Shown one piece after another: positions 8,509-18,002 of a stretch of DNA of 64,000 nucleotides. The DNA is from JADLHS01 sp039806955 (GTDB lineage: Bacteria; Verrucomicrobiota; Verrucomicrobiia; Limisphaerales; JADLHS01): NCBI GenBank assembly GCA_039806955.1, contig JBDHQI010000017.1, positions 1-64,000 of the forward strand, written 5' to 3'. Below the pieces are notes generated by a model that was not told the origin of the DNA, did no database searches, and saw only the letters and a list, made by a program, of their open reading frames with translations. Both the position numbers and the translations under genes were made by a program. The stretch's first letter is position 1. Each line of letters opens with the position of its first letter.

Positions 8509-9120
8509 ATGGCAAAGACAGAAGTTATTCTTACACACAACATCGTCGGTCTGGGCGGTGAATCGGATCAGGTTAACGTTGCCGCTGGCTACGCCCGCAA
8601 TTACCTCTTTCCGCAACGCCTAGCCATTCCGTTAAGCGCCGGAAACAAGCGCCGCCTCGAAGCTTTGCGCCAGCGTCGTGCCCAGCGGGAAGCCCATGAG
8701 TACAATACCATGACGGAACTCGCCAAGAGTCTGACCAACCTGGTTTGTCTGGTGAAGGTCAAGACCGGCGAGGACGGCAAATTGTTTGGGGCCGTCACCG
8801 CGGGCATGATTGCCGATGAGTTGAAGCATCAATTTGATGTCACGCTGGATCGTCGCAAGATTCACCTCGAGCACCCGATCAAGGTGCTGGGTGAACATGA
8901 AGTTGAATTGCATCTGCACACGGAAGTGAAGGGCGTGCTCAAGGTGCGCGTGGAAAGCACCACGCCGATCACGGTTGCTCCAGTTGAAGCCGCGCCGAGT
9001 GCCGAAGCGCCAAAAACTGAGAAACGGGGTAAGCGCGGAGGAAAGGAAGAGGTGGCTTCGGGTGAAAAGACCAAAGCCGATAAGGCGACGAAAAGCGACA
9101 AGAAAGTCAAAAAGGGATAA
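8509..9120 (+). CDS. rplI: 50S ribosomal protein L9 with charged C-terminal extension
   Basis: L9 normally has about 150 residues; here it has 203. Residues 1-150 carry the standard rRNA-binding N-terminal domain (EVILTHNIVGLGG, YARNYLFPQRLA), the connecting helix and the C-terminal domain. The last 50 residues are a low-complexity Lys/Glu/Ala tail. Tails of this kind also end the L25 protein upstream, so they may be a habit of this lineage. The gene closes the operon and is followed directly by a strong terminator. Confidence 0.93.
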   Translation: MAKTEVILTHNIVGLGGESDQVNVAAGYARNYLFPQRLAIPLSAGNKRRLEALRQRRAQREAHEYNTMTELAKSLTNLVCLVKVKTGEDGKLFGAVTAGMIADELKHQFDVTLDRRKIHLEHPIKVLGEHEVELHLHTEVKGVLKVRVESTTPITVAPVEAAPSAEAPKTEKRGKRGGKEEVASGEKTKADKATKSDKKVKKG

Positions 9121-9140
9121 GCATTCCGATCAAAATTTCA

Positions 9141-9165
9141 AAGCCCGGCTTTCGCCGGGCTTTTT
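9141..9165 (+). terminator. Strong intrinsic terminator after rplI
   Basis: A 9-bp perfect stem (AAGCCCGGC, 9141-9149, with GCCGGGCTT, 9154-9162) has a TTTC loop, and the T-run continues to 9165. It ends the prs-to-rplI transcription unit. It also faces the end of the leftward gene starting at 11783. Confidence 0.9.
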
Positions 9166-9254
9166 CATTTATGGAGTTGCCTGCGTTCGGGTGCAAAAAA
9201 TTCGCCGGTGCAGAGTGACTGCATCGGCGAACGCGGAATCAAAGATGGGCTTGG

Positions 9255-11783
9255 TTAATTGCCCTGCACGCGGTAAAACATGGCACCACTGCTGATCGTG
9301 TCGCCGGCTTCTGTGCCGTTGACGGGGCTGCCCACATTCTCCCAATCGCCCGCATTAAGAGCGCTGCGGCGTTGGAGTTGATAGGGGGCCAGGCCGCCTT
9401 CCCAGTGGATTGTGACCTGGTTGTTTTCCGTGGTGATGCTGGTGATGCGGAGTCCCGAGGTGATGTTCATATCGTCAATGAGAGCGCCAATCTGATTAGC
9501 GCCCCGGAAAACCCGGATTTGGCGGAAACTATCAGAGGCGGCGGAGTAGAACGGCACGGGATTGAGGTTCTGGCGGGCGTCGTCCACGTAGAAGTTGTAG
9601 GTGCGCGCGGCGTAATCCAGCTCGAATTTCAAGTGATACCAGTTGGTGGAATCCCAGGTTAAACCTGTGGCCACCCAACTGCCGGAAATCAGACCGTAGT
9701 CAATGCTGGTATTGGGGCCGAAGCGCACTCCCGCTGCTCGGGTGCCGGCGGCATTTTCCACGGTGATAAAGATGTTGCCGTTGACCGGGCCGGCCAGCGG
9801 TCGCGCCCAGAAGTCAAAGGTGATGTTTTGCGTATTCTCGAGTCCGGCGATTGGGCGAATCGAGGAACTGCCCGCTCCACTTAACCCGACGACGAGTGCT
9901 TGATTACCGCTGTGGACGAAATCGCCTGCGGTCAATCCGGCGGCACTGAGTTCGGCGGCAATTTCAGTCGCGGTCAGTACGCGGGCGGCATCCGTATTGG
10001 CGTCTGTGACCCAATTGTCCTGTCCGTCCAGCGTTCCTACGGCGTACGTTGGGGCTTCGAAATCAATCAAGCCGGGTGTCGGCGTCCGCTGCAAGTGTGC
10101 CGAATACGACTCGGTTACCCCGGCCGCATTGGTGACCATCAGGCTGTAAAAGCCCAGATCGTTGGCGGTGATGTTGTTCAGCGTCAAGGTTGTGGTTTGC
10201 TCGTCAAGCGGTGTGCCCACCGGGTCAGCCAGGTGTTCGCGATAATACCAGCGCATTGACACGGGCGTATCTGAATGCGGCGCGGCCGTAAACACTACCG
10301 TATCGCCCAAATTGGCTGTCGTGTTGGATGGGTGCGAGGCCAGCGTGGGAAACGTGGCGAGTCCGGGAATTGCCGGGAAATCAAGTTCGGCGGCGCTCAA
10401 GGCATTGTTGTCAATGATCACCCGGTCCAGTGAACCGCGGAAGAAAGCGGTGTCACTTTCTTTGCCAATGGTCAGTGGACTCGCCGGATTAGCCGTTGCG
10501 TTGCCTCCGTTTTTGGTGCGGGCCATGGTCTCCCGCAGAATTCCGTCAAGGTAGAAGTGAAGCTGTGCATTGCCGTAATCCATGACGGCGGCGACGTGAT
10601 GCCAGCGGTTGTCGTTGGGGACGATGACCGAGGAAGCGAAATCTGCATTGCCATATAACGTGGTGTGCAAGCCTCGATTAACATTGATGGAAAGTGACAC
10701 CTGCGGGGTCGGGCCGGCAGTGCGGTAGATGACTCGCCGCGCGTCAATTCCCGTGGTGGGAAGTTTAACCCACGCCTGCAATGTGTAACTGTTGCCGTTC
10801 ACGCTCAGGTCCAGGGGCGCTGCTCCGGGGAAGGTGATGTATTGACGAATAGAAAAAGTCTGGTTCAAGAAATCCAGCGAAAAATCACCGGCTTGTCCGG
10901 TTGGTGAATCACTGGACCACGCGGGTCCGGTTTGGGCGGCCAGGAAGGCGGGTGCTGGCTCGGCCGGGAGCTCGGGAGCTATCGCGTTCTTGCAGGGGAA
11001 ATTGGCTTCGTCAAAGTTGTAACTGATCAAAGTCGAAGGCAGGGGCGCTTTTACTGTGGCGGCGACGTTATCAAGGTCGGATGCCGTCAACAGCGCGTGA
11101 TGGATGCGAATTCGGTCGAAGGCCGCCACGGTGCCATTGCCCGTACCTTCCGATCCCAGTCCCAAGTAATGGTTTAACGGGGCGCGGGCGCTGGCGCTAT
11201 TGGTGTATTCGACAAAGGTTTCGTCACCATTGACGTAGAAATGCACGCCAACCCCTGACTCCCAGGCGGCCGCCGCATGCACCCATTGATCAGAGGGCAG
11301 CAATCCCGTGACGGTATTCGTGATGTCCACGAGACCGAACAGCGTGAATACCTGCCAGCCGCCTTTCAGGCCCATTTTGTAAGAACTACCGTAGGCGACC
11401 ATTCCTTGTGCCGCCAGCGCGGGCGTGCTGCCGTCAATATAAATCCAGGTTTCCAAAGTGATCGGTCCCTCACGGATATCGAGCACCGGCGTGGCGGAAT
11501 CATCCGCAATCAAGAATCCCGTTCCGGAGTTGGTGAGGCAGCGGTCCCCTGGCAGTCCGGAAGGGGATGCGTCCATAAGTTGAGCGTAATCCACATTGGG
11601 ATCAAAGGGCTGACCGAGGTTGCCGAGCAAGCCGGTGGCGGGATCGGTGGTGGTAAAGCCCGCACCTTCACTGAAGTCGAAGCGAGTGAGTTGATCTGCG
11701 TAGGCGGCGGGTAGTAGCGCCAAGCCGACGGCCACCAAGGCGGCGGTGGAGACGCGGTTTAGGGAACGGTATCTTTTCTTCAT
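9255..11783 (-). CDS. Exported LamG/immunoglobulin-like multidomain protein
   Basis: An 842-residue exported protein of unknown function. Residues 1-30 form a signal peptide ending near AAYADQ. Two concanavalin/LamG-like domains follow (about 60-215 and 290-465), each with the YxLGLGSEG or LTIGKESD strands seen in LamG_3-type domains. Next come an Ig-like domain (about 470-565, with the GFYSLMVTNAAG signature), a third jelly-roll-like domain (about 575-765) and a C-terminal module of about 60 residues (WEGGLAPYQLQRRS ... FYRVQ). The same terminal module closes three other exported proteins in this window. The family is typical of carbohydrate- or surface-binding proteins. It lies 40 bases downstream of a prepilin-like gene and may be co-transcribed with it. 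Confidence 0.8.
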   Translation of the reverse strand: MKKRYRSLNRVSTAALVAVGLALLPAAYADQLTRFDFSEGAGFTTTDPATGLLGNLGQPFDPNVDYAQLMDASPSGLPGDRCLTNSGTGFLIADDSATPVLDIREGPITLETWIYIDGSTPALAAQGMVAYGSSYKMGLKGGWQVFTLFGLVDITNTVTGLLPSDQWVHAAAAWESGVGVHFYVNGDETFVEYTNSASARAPLNHYLGLGSEGTGNGTVAAFDRIRIHHALLTASDLDNVAATVKAPLPSTLISYNFDEANFPCKNAIAPELPAEPAPAFLAAQTGPAWSSDSPTGQAGDFSLDFLNQTFSIRQYITFPGAAPLDLSVNGNSYTLQAWVKLPTTGIDARRVIYRTAGPTPQVSLSINVNRGLHTTLYGNADFASSVIVPNDNRWHHVAAVMDYGNAQLHFYLDGILRETMARTKNGGNATANPASPLTIGKESDTAFFRGSLDRVIIDNNALSAAELDFPAIPGLATFPTLASHPSNTTANLGDTVVFTAAPHSDTPVSMRWYYREHLADPVGTPLDEQTTTLTLNNITANDLGFYSLMVTNAAGVTESYSAHLQRTPTPGLIDFEAPTYAVGTLDGQDNWVTDANTDAARVLTATEIAAELSAAGLTAGDFVHSGNQALVVGLSGAGSSSIRPIAGLENTQNITFDFWARPLAGPVNGNIFITVENAAGTRAAGVRFGPNTSIDYGLISGSWVATGLTWDSTNWYHLKFELDYAARTYNFYVDDARQNLNPVPFYSAASDSFRQIRVFRGANQIGALIDDMNITSGLRITSITTENNQVTIHWEGGLAPYQLQRRSALNAGDWENVGSPVNGTEAGDTISSGAMFYRVQGN

Positions 11784-11823
11784 AAGTATAATTTGATGTT
11801 CTGGGATTAAACAGTGAGACGGG

Positions 11824-12639
11824 TCAAAGTTTCTGCGAGGTACGCTCCAGCAACCAACGCAAGTCGGCGCTGTTCGGCGCCGGCACCCGACCGGTGGGGT
11901 TGGGCGTCAAAAACGGGCCGTCGTGCCACCGCTTTATTTCTGAGTGGCCGTCGGCGAAGGAAAAGCTGCACGACTGGCCATGTTGGATGCCGGGGTGATC
12001 AATCAACGACATAGCGCGAGGGTTGTCATAATTTCCCAGATCCACGACAAAAAATGCGTCGTTGATCAACGTCGGGCGTTCGTCCAGCAAAACCCAGGTC
12101 ATGGCCGGATTGATGATGGCACTGTATTTGCGAAAGAGGCGAAATCGTTTGGCATCGGTCCACATGCCGTAATAATCAGGAGCGGTTTCGCCATTACCGC
12201 CCATCATGTAATTCATGGACATGCTGCGGACGTGCTTGGTGCGATCTTCCGGGCACTTCCACAGTTTATGGCTATTGGCACCGTATTTGGCCAGCGGACT
12301 GATGTCGAAGTAAATCGTATTCGTCGGATCTGATATCATGTTTCCCTGTACCCAGGTGTACGGCGTCAAGGCATTTTGCACCGCGCCCCCGTACGCGAAC
12401 AACAGGTTGTCATTGGCATCTTCGGTGTACATGCGCCAAGCCAGCGTCAGTTGACGGTGGTTATTGAGGCACGAGATGCCGTGCGCCTTCTGCTTGGCCC
12501 GACTCAAGGCCGGCAACAGCATTGCGGCGAGAATGGCGATGATGGCAATGACCACCAGTAATTCAATCAACGTAAAGCCACAGCGTTCGCACGGAAGGGA
12601 GCGTGGCCGGTTCATAATGCTTTGAGGATGCGTTGACAT
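11824..12639 (-). CDS. Prepilin-like protein with type IV N-methylation leader and H-X9-DG tail
   Basis: The 271-residue protein starts with a basic leader and the class III/type IV prepilin cleavage motif G|FTLIELLVV, followed by a hydrophobic helix (about residues 22-45). The C-terminus has HGQSCSFSFADGHSEIKRW, the H-X9-DG motif of the large pseudopilin family expanded in Planctomycetota, Verrucomicrobiota and Lentisphaerota. It would be processed by PilD-type peptidase and placed in or on the inner membrane; its role is unknown. Two ATGs (12639 and 12615) are possible starts, neither with a clear ribosome site. It precedes the LamG/Ig gene on the same strand, an arrangement I would expect for a co-expressed surface pair. 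Confidence 0.85.
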   Translation of the reverse strand: MSTHPQSIMNRPRSLPCERCGFTLIELLVVIAIIAILAAMLLPALSRAKQKAHGISCLNNHRQLTLAWRMYTEDANDNLLFAYGGAVQNALTPYTWVQGNMISDPTNTIYFDISPLAKYGANSHKLWKCPEDRTKHVRSMSMNYMMGGNGETAPDYYGMWTDAKRFRLFRKYSAIINPAMTWVLLDERPTLINDAFFVVDLGNYDNPRAMSLIDHPGIQHGQSCSFSFADGHSEIKRWHDGPFLTPNPTGRVPAPNSADLRWLLERTSQKL

Positions 12640-12696
12640 TTGCTGTGTTTAACTTTTTCGGAAACCGGGGTTCCGTCGGTTATCCGATAAATATAA

Positions 12697-12733
12697 TGAA
12701 AAACCGCTGAGAAAACAAGCCTCGGAGCGGTTT
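12697..12733 (-). terminator. Terminator after gatB
   Basis: Read on the minus strand, AAACCGCT (12733-12726) pairs with AGCGGTTT (12708-12701) across a 17-base loop, followed by further T residues. Position and polarity fit termination of gatB transcripts before they reach the prepilin gene. Confidence 0.65.
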
Positions 12734-12803
12734 ATTCGTAACGCAAGCATCCGTGAAGCTGGCTCTGGCCGAGTGGCGACACGGCCTTCGCCACACAACG
12801 AAG

Positions 12804-14291
12804 TTATTGTCCTTTTAATTTTCGCTCCAGGATTTCACCCACCAGGATCGGGTTGGCTTTGCCTCTGCTTAATTTCATCACCTGTCCCTTGAGTGAATTG
12901 AGCGCCGCAGTTTTTCCAGATTGGTAATCCGCCACGATTTTCGCGTTAGCCGCGATGGCTTCATCACAAAATTTCTCGATTGCCACCGTGTCGCTGACCT
13001 GGGCCAGGCCCTTTTCCTTGACGATCGCATCCGGCGTTTTTCCGGTGGCAAACATTTCCGCAAAGACCTGCTGCGCGGCGGAACTGCTGATGGTTTTGGC
13101 TTCAACGAGGTGGATCAGTTCCAGCAAGGCTTCCGGTTGAAATTTCAAATCCGCCAGGCCGGATAATTTCATGTCCTCAATTTCCAGACCGAGGGCCGCC
13201 TGCTCGGCCTTCTCGGCGTTGTTCAACTCGGACAGTTGCGCCAGGAGATTATTGATGATCCAGTTGGCTGCGGACTTGGGATTTTTTGCCCGGGACGCAA
13301 TGGTTTCAAAATACTGGCTCAAAGCCGGGTTGCCTTTGAGCACTTCGGCATCGGTCGCGGGCAAATGGTAATCGCGCATCAGCCGTTGTTTGCGGATCAG
13401 CGGCAGCTCAATCACGCGCGCCTTCACGCCCGCCAGCCAATCGGCACCGGGGACCAATGGCATGAGGTCCGGGTCGGGAAAATAACGGTAATCGTGCGCG
13501 TCTTCCTTGGTGCGCATTTGCTCGGTGATGCCTGCCACGTCATCCCAACGGCGGGTGGATTGCGGTAATTTTTCGCCACGAGACAGGGCCTCAATCTGGC
13601 GCGGAATTTCATGCTCCAGGGCGCGGCGCACCCCCGAGAAACTATTCATGTTTTTGATCTCGATCTTTGCGCCAAGTTGCGTGCTGCCTTGCGGACGCAC
13701 ACTCACGTTGACGTCGCAGCGCACCATGCCTTTTTCCATGTCGCAGTCGCTGATGCCGCCCTGACGTAAAATTTCGGTCAGCGCATTGAGATAGGCGTAG
13801 GCCATATCCGCGCTGGTGAGATCGGGTTCGGAGACGATCTCCAGCAACGGCACGCCGGCGCGATTGAAATCCACGCCGCTGTGTCGTTCGAAGTGCGTGT
13901 TCTTGCCAACGTCTTCTTCCAAGTGCGCGCGGGTGATGCGCACCTTTTCTGTTCGCCCGTTCCATTCAAATTCCACAAAACCGTTCACCGTGCTGGGTTT
14001 GTCGTATTGGGTGATTTGATAGTTCTTGGCGACGTCCGGATAGAAATAGCTTTTGCGATCGAACTTGGCGAAGCGCGGCACCTCGCAATTCAGCAGGTAA
14101 CCGGTTAGCACGGTCAAGCGGATGGCTTCCTCATTGGGCGCGGGCAGCACGCCGGGCATTCCGAGGCAGACCGGGCAAACATTGGTGTTCGGTTCCGCGC
14201 CAAACGTGTTGGCGCAACCGCACCACATCTTGGATTTCGTTTTGAGTTGGACGTGAGTTTCCAGTCCGATCACCGCTTCGTATTCCGTCAT
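12804..14291 (-). CDS. gatB: Asp-tRNA(Asn)/Glu-tRNA(Gln) amidotransferase subunit B
   Basis: GatB (495 residues) activates Glu-tRNA(Gln) or Asp-tRNA(Asn) for transamidation within the GatCAB complex. The N-terminal GLETHVQLKTKSKMWCGC and NVCPVCLGMPG supply the zinc cysteines; KSYFYPDVAKNYQITQYD, EEDVGKNTH and YRYFPDPDLMPL are hallmark stretches. The C-terminal YqeY-like tail (about 340-495) binds tRNA and is complete. gatA and gatC are not adjacent. The gene appears to be a single transcription unit with its own terminator. Confidence 0.96.
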   Translation of the reverse strand: MTEYEAVIGLETHVQLKTKSKMWCGCANTFGAEPNTNVCPVCLGMPGVLPAPNEEAIRLTVLTGYLLNCEVPRFAKFDRKSYFYPDVAKNYQITQYDKPSTVNGFVEFEWNGRTEKVRITRAHLEEDVGKNTHFERHSGVDFNRAGVPLLEIVSEPDLTSADMAYAYLNALTEILRQGGISDCDMEKGMVRCDVNVSVRPQGSTQLGAKIEIKNMNSFSGVRRALEHEIPRQIEALSRGEKLPQSTRRWDDVAGITEQMRTKEDAHDYRYFPDPDLMPLVPGADWLAGVKARVIELPLIRKQRLMRDYHLPATDAEVLKGNPALSQYFETIASRAKNPKSAANWIINNLLAQLSELNNAEKAEQAALGLEIEDMKLSGLADLKFQPEALLELIHLVEAKTISSSAAQQVFAEMFATGKTPDAIVKEKGLAQVSDTVAIEKFCDEAIAANAKIVADYQSGKTAALNSLKGQVMKLSRGKANPILVGEILERKLKGQ

Positions 14292-14491
14292 GACAGGCAG
14301 AGTTTAACCACGAACCAACGCGCAGGGACACGAATTTTTCATCACGGCTGGACTGGACGACATTGAGCGATTAAAGCTTCGGATCAAAAGTTCTGGCTTG
14401 TTTTTGAGCCGGTTGCGCACCGTAGAGCGAGGGAGCTTCGAGGCGTGCTTGTCGGCTGGACGAATCCCGCGTCTCCGTTGATACTCGTCCG

Positions 14492-15481
14492 ATGAAAACC
14501 GTTCTGATGACGTTTTTGGCTTTGGCCTCGCTGGTCGGCTGTACGGCTCAACCCGAAATCATCTCGGTGCAAAAAATCTGGGATCGGGGCGCGCACAACG
14601 CCTTCACCGATCTCATCCGCTTTCAAAATCGCTGGTTTTGCTGTTTCCGCGAGGCGGAGGCGCATGTGGGGGGTGATGGTGAATTGCGGATTTTGCAATC
14701 AGCAGATGGCGAGTACTGGCAGCCTGCGGCGTTGCTCGCGGAAACCGGAATTGATCTGCGCGATCCCAAACTCTCCATCACGCCCGATGGACAATTGATG
14801 CTCGTGGCGGGCGGCTCGGTTTATCGCGGCACGAAGCAATTGCAGGGCGCACAACCGCGAGTGGCCTTTTCGAAAGATGGACGGGATTGGTCGCTGCCGC
14901 GGCAAGTGCTGGAGGACGGCGAATGGCTGTGGCGGGTTACCTGGCATGAAGGCCAGGCGTATGGTGTTTCTTACCACGTCGCGCTGCGGCAGCCAGACTC
15001 CCGACCGCCCCTCCAGTTGTTCTGCAGCGCGAACGGAACGGATTGGAAATCCATCGCTGCGTTCACCCTGACTGGCTTTCCCAATGAAGCCACGCTTCGC
15101 TTTCAGCGCGACGGTACGGCGCTGATGTTGGTGCGCCGCGATGCGAGCGATCAGGGCGGATGGATTGGTTCGAGCCGCTCGCCCTATTCGGACTGGAAGT
15201 TTACACCCACAACGGTGCGGATCGGCGGTCCGAATTTCATCGAGCTGCCGGACGGAACCTTGGTGGCCAGCGGACGCGATTATGCCGCTGGTAAAGCTAC
15301 CTGTGCCCTGTTCGAGATGACCCCTGATAGTTTGAAGTCGGTTCTGGCATTGCCGAGTGGGGGCGATTGCAGTTATCCCGGACTGGTGTGGCACGATGGG
15401 TTGCTCTGGGTCAGCTACTACTCATCGCATGAAGGCAAATCCAGCATTTACCTCGCGAAAGTAAAGTGGCCGCTGCGTTAG
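14492..15481 (+). CDS. Sialidase-superfamily (beta-propeller) lipoprotein
   Basis: A 329-residue protein with a lipoprotein signal: a hydrophobic segment ends in the lipobox LVGC (residue 17 or so), so it is probably anchored in a membrane. The remainder has repeated (F/W)S-D-G-x-x-W-type Asp boxes, for example FSKDGRDW and SADGEYW. These mark a six-bladed sialidase-like propeller. The catalytic Arg triad and Tyr/Glu pair of true sialidases cannot be assigned with confidence, so glycan hydrolysis is possible but unproven. It stands alone between gatB (divergent) and pgl. Confidence 0.7.
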   Translation: MKTVLMTFLALASLVGCTAQPEIISVQKIWDRGAHNAFTDLIRFQNRWFCCFREAEAHVGGDGELRILQSADGEYWQPAALLAETGIDLRDPKLSITPDGQLMLVAGGSVYRGTKQLQGAQPRVAFSKDGRDWSLPRQVLEDGEWLWRVTWHEGQAYGVSYHVALRQPDSRPPLQLFCSANGTDWKSIAAFTLTGFPNEATLRFQRDGTALMLVRRDASDQGGWIGSSRSPYSDWKFTPTTVRIGGPNFIELPDGTLVASGRDYAAGKATCALFEMTPDSLKSVLALPSGGDCSYPGLVWHDGLLWVSYYSSHEGKSSIYLAKVKWPLR

Positions 15482-15590
15482 CGACGAATCGAAGTCCATC
15501 GCTTCAACAATCGGCGCTTCGTCCCGATCGCCAAGTTTGAGGCCCTTCGCGCTTGCTGCGAGTGCGCTTGAAACCTAACTTGCGTTCCGA

Positions 15591-16316
15591 ATGAACCGAT
15601 TTGAGGTCGTTAAATTTTCCACGCCAGATGAATTGGCGCATGAAGTGGCAAAACTTTGGCTGAAAGAACTGGCCCAAAGCGCGTCGGCAAAGCGGCCGCA
15701 CTTCGTCGCACTTTCGGGCGGTCGCATCACGCTGAGGCTTTTTGCCGAAGTCATCCGTCAATCTTTCACGCTTCAGCTCTCGTGGCGGGATGTGCATTTC
15801 TTTTGGGCTGATGAGCGTTGTGTGGCCCCTGACGATCCTGAGAGCAGCTATGGCGTGGCGCGCGCCATTTTTTTTCAACCGCTTGGTCTGGCCGATACGC
15901 AGATTCATCGCGTGCGTGGCGAGCTGGCGCCGACGCAAGCTGCAGCTCAGGCCGAAGCGGAGCTTAAACAACTGGTGCTGCAGAATGTTGCCGGACAACC
16001 GATGCTTGATTTAATTTTCCTCGGCATGGGTGAGGACGGTCATGTGGCGTCCCTGTTTCCACGTGAAACCGAAAGTGAACGGAACAATCCTGCTGTTTAC
16101 CGGGTTGTTGAAAATTCCCCAAAACCTCCGCCGACCCGGGTGACGCTGGGGTATCCCGCGATCTGCGCCGCCCGGCAAGTATGGGTGCTTGCGTCCGGTT
16201 CGGGAAAGGAAGCAGCGCTGCGGGAATCACTAATGACAACGGGCACGACGCCACTGGCCCGGGTGTTGCAACATCGCGCGCACACGCGCATTTTTACGGA
16301 GCTGCCGCCGCCTTAA
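15591..16316 (+). CDS. pgl: 6-phosphogluconolactonase
   Basis: The 241-residue protein belongs to the DevB/Pgl family of the pentose phosphate pathway, hydrolysing 6-phosphogluconolactone. HFVALSGGRI is the sugar-phosphate loop (usually SGGSTP; here R-I follows SGG). FFWADERCVAPDDPESSYG and LDLIFLGMGEDGHVASLFP are the diagnostic active-site segments. zwf and gnd are not nearby. Its TAA stop shares the palindrome TTAA with the stop of the convergent waaA gene. Confidence 0.92.
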   Translation: MNRFEVVKFSTPDELAHEVAKLWLKELAQSASAKRPHFVALSGGRITLRLFAEVIRQSFTLQLSWRDVHFFWADERCVAPDDPESSYGVARAIFFQPLGLADTQIHRVRGELAPTQAAAQAEAELKQLVLQNVAGQPMLDLIFLGMGEDGHVASLFPRETESERNNPAVYRVVENSPKPPPTRVTLGYPAICAARQVWVLASGSGKEAALRESLMTTGTTPLARVLQHRAHTRIFTELPPP

Positions 16317-17671
16317 TGCGGCATCGGATTTTCAACCGCCTCAGTTTCCTTGGGCGCAACATAAAGACCGCTGCCGTTCAAGCCGGCCACGATCATGTCC
16401 ACCGTGCGTTCAACCGCCCCGCGACTTTTCTGAGCGATCGTCGCTCCGTTTTGTCCGAGTTGTTCCCGCTGCTTTGGCTGCGTCAACAATTGCTCCAAGG
16501 TGGTTTCCAATTCTTTTGCGCCGTGAACTTGAATGGCCGCCTGGGCCGCCAGCAATATGTTCACCACGTCCCGGAAATTCTGCATGTTGGGTCCAAACAC
16601 CGTGGCTTTCCCAAGCGCACACGGTTCGATGGGATTCTGGCCACCGCGCGCGGTGAGACTTTTGCCTACGAACACCACGGTGGCGTGTTCATAGAAGGCC
16701 CGCAGTTCGCCGGTGGTGTTCACGATCAGGCAATCTCCCACGCTCACGCTATCGTTCCTGCGATCACGTAAATCCGTCCGCAGCACATAACCAATCTTGA
16801 GCGATTGCACTGCGCGTTCCACTTCCCGGGTGCGTTCGAAGTGTCGTGGCACCAGCACGAGAAACAGGTCGGGAATTTTTTGTCGCAAGCGGAGGAAAAT
16901 TTCTCCCAACAAGGCTTCCTCACCATCATGCGTGCTGCCGCAAACAAGAACGGGGGCTTCCGCGCGCGCCCCCGCTTGCGTCAGTAGTGCGGGCACATCG
17001 GGCAGATTGATTGCGGTGGCGTGTGCCGCGTCAAATTTCAAGCTGCCGGTCACTTGCACCGCTTCGGGCCGACAGCCGACGGCTTGCAGGCGTTTCGCGT
17101 CCGCTTCGGACTGCGCGCCCACACCGTTGAAGGTGGCAAACAGGGGGCGAAACAGGAAACCGTAGCGTCGGTAACGATGGAACGACCGATCGGACATGCG
17201 GGCGTTGACCAGAAAGAGCGGGGTGCGTTGGGATCTGGCACGCCAGATGAAGTTGGGCCAGATTTCGGCTTCCACCAGCACAATCGCCGAGGGATGCACC
17301 ACCGCCTGAGCGCGCGCCACGTAACTGCGACGGTCAATCGGATAGTAAATTTTACTGATGTTGGTGGGCAGTCGTTTTTTTAATTCACCCATGCCGGTGG
17401 TGGTGGTGGTCGAGACGACGATTTTGGCGTTGGGCAGCCGGGATTCGAGCGCGTGGATGAGCTGAATGCACAGGCCAACTTCACCCACGCTAACCGCGTG
17501 CAACCAGAGCGTTTGGCGATTGGTCAGCGCCTGCTTTAATTTAGTGTCGTATTGGGCGAACCGTTCGCCAAAACCCTTGAACCAATTACCCCGACGCCGG
17601 AGTCGCCAAAAGTAATACGGCGCGCTGACAATGAAGCCAAACAGGAACAGAATGTTGTAAAGAGTGCGCAC
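16313..17671 (-). CDS. waaA: 3-deoxy-D-manno-octulosonic acid transferase (KDO transferase)
   Basis: WaaA/KdtA attaches KDO to lipid A precursor at the inner membrane, so the organism makes LPS. An N-terminal membrane anchor (ILFLFGFIVSAPYYFW) is followed by WLHAVSVGE, whose E64 is the likely catalytic base. VEAEIWPN, CGSTHDGEEA and GGQNPIEP are the conserved GT-B segments. The open frame reaches 17887, but the family N-terminus begins at MRTLYN, so the GTG at 17671 is chosen (452 residues). The extra upstream residues have low-complexity, non-family character. Its stop overlaps that of pgl on the opposite strand. Confidence 0.92.
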   Translation of the reverse strand: MRTLYNILFLFGFIVSAPYYFWRLRRRGNWFKGFGERFAQYDTKLKQALTNRQTLWLHAVSVGEVGLCIQLIHALESRLPNAKIVVSTTTTTGMGELKKRLPTNISKIYYPIDRRSYVARAQAVVHPSAIVLVEAEIWPNFIWRARSQRTPLFLVNARMSDRSFHRYRRYGFLFRPLFATFNGVGAQSEADAKRLQAVGCRPEAVQVTGSLKFDAAHATAINLPDVPALLTQAGARAEAPVLVCGSTHDGEEALLGEIFLRLRQKIPDLFLVLVPRHFERTREVERAVQSLKIGYVLRTDLRDRRNDSVSVGDCLIVNTTGELRAFYEHATVVFVGKSLTARGGQNPIEPCALGKATVFGPNMQNFRDVVNILLAAQAAIQVHGAKELETTLEQLLTQPKQREQLGQNGATIAQKSRGAVERTVDMIVAGLNGSGLYVAPKETEAVENPMPH

Positions 17672-18002
17672 GCGCGGCCAACAAGTTGTCGGGAGGATAG
17701 TTTCGGAAAAATGAGCCGAGCGTAAAGAAAATGTTTTGAGCAGCACTAGATGCCGGGTCAGGAATTGCGAAAGATAAAGAAGAGTGCTTGCCCTTGGACG
17801 GAGCGCGTTCCGCCCCGAGTTGGGGACAACATGGAAGTCGTTCCTAACTCGGGAAGTTACACTTGGCTGCAACAAGCTGGCGTGCAAAAGGGCGGCAGGG
17901 CTTCTTTAGCCGCATCCGTTCAAGCCGCTGGTCTATTTGTCCCAATTTGTCCCAAAATCCCGCTTGTCAGGCGGCTCGACCCTGCTATTTTGTCTGCTCT
18001 TT
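17672..18002. other. Intergenic region between waaA and rpmE
   Basis: This stretch separates divergent waaA and rpmE. Apart from the rpmE promoter candidate near its right end, no gene was recognised; frames that cross it are short or extend waaA with non-family residues. Confidence 0.5.
17964..17991 (+). promoter_or_regulatory. Candidate promoter for rpmE
   Basis: TTGTCA (17964-17969) and TATTTT (17986-17991) are separated by 16 bases. Transcription would start about 5 bases before the rpmE ATG at 18003, suggesting a very short or absent leader, as for mnmA. Confidence 0.45.
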
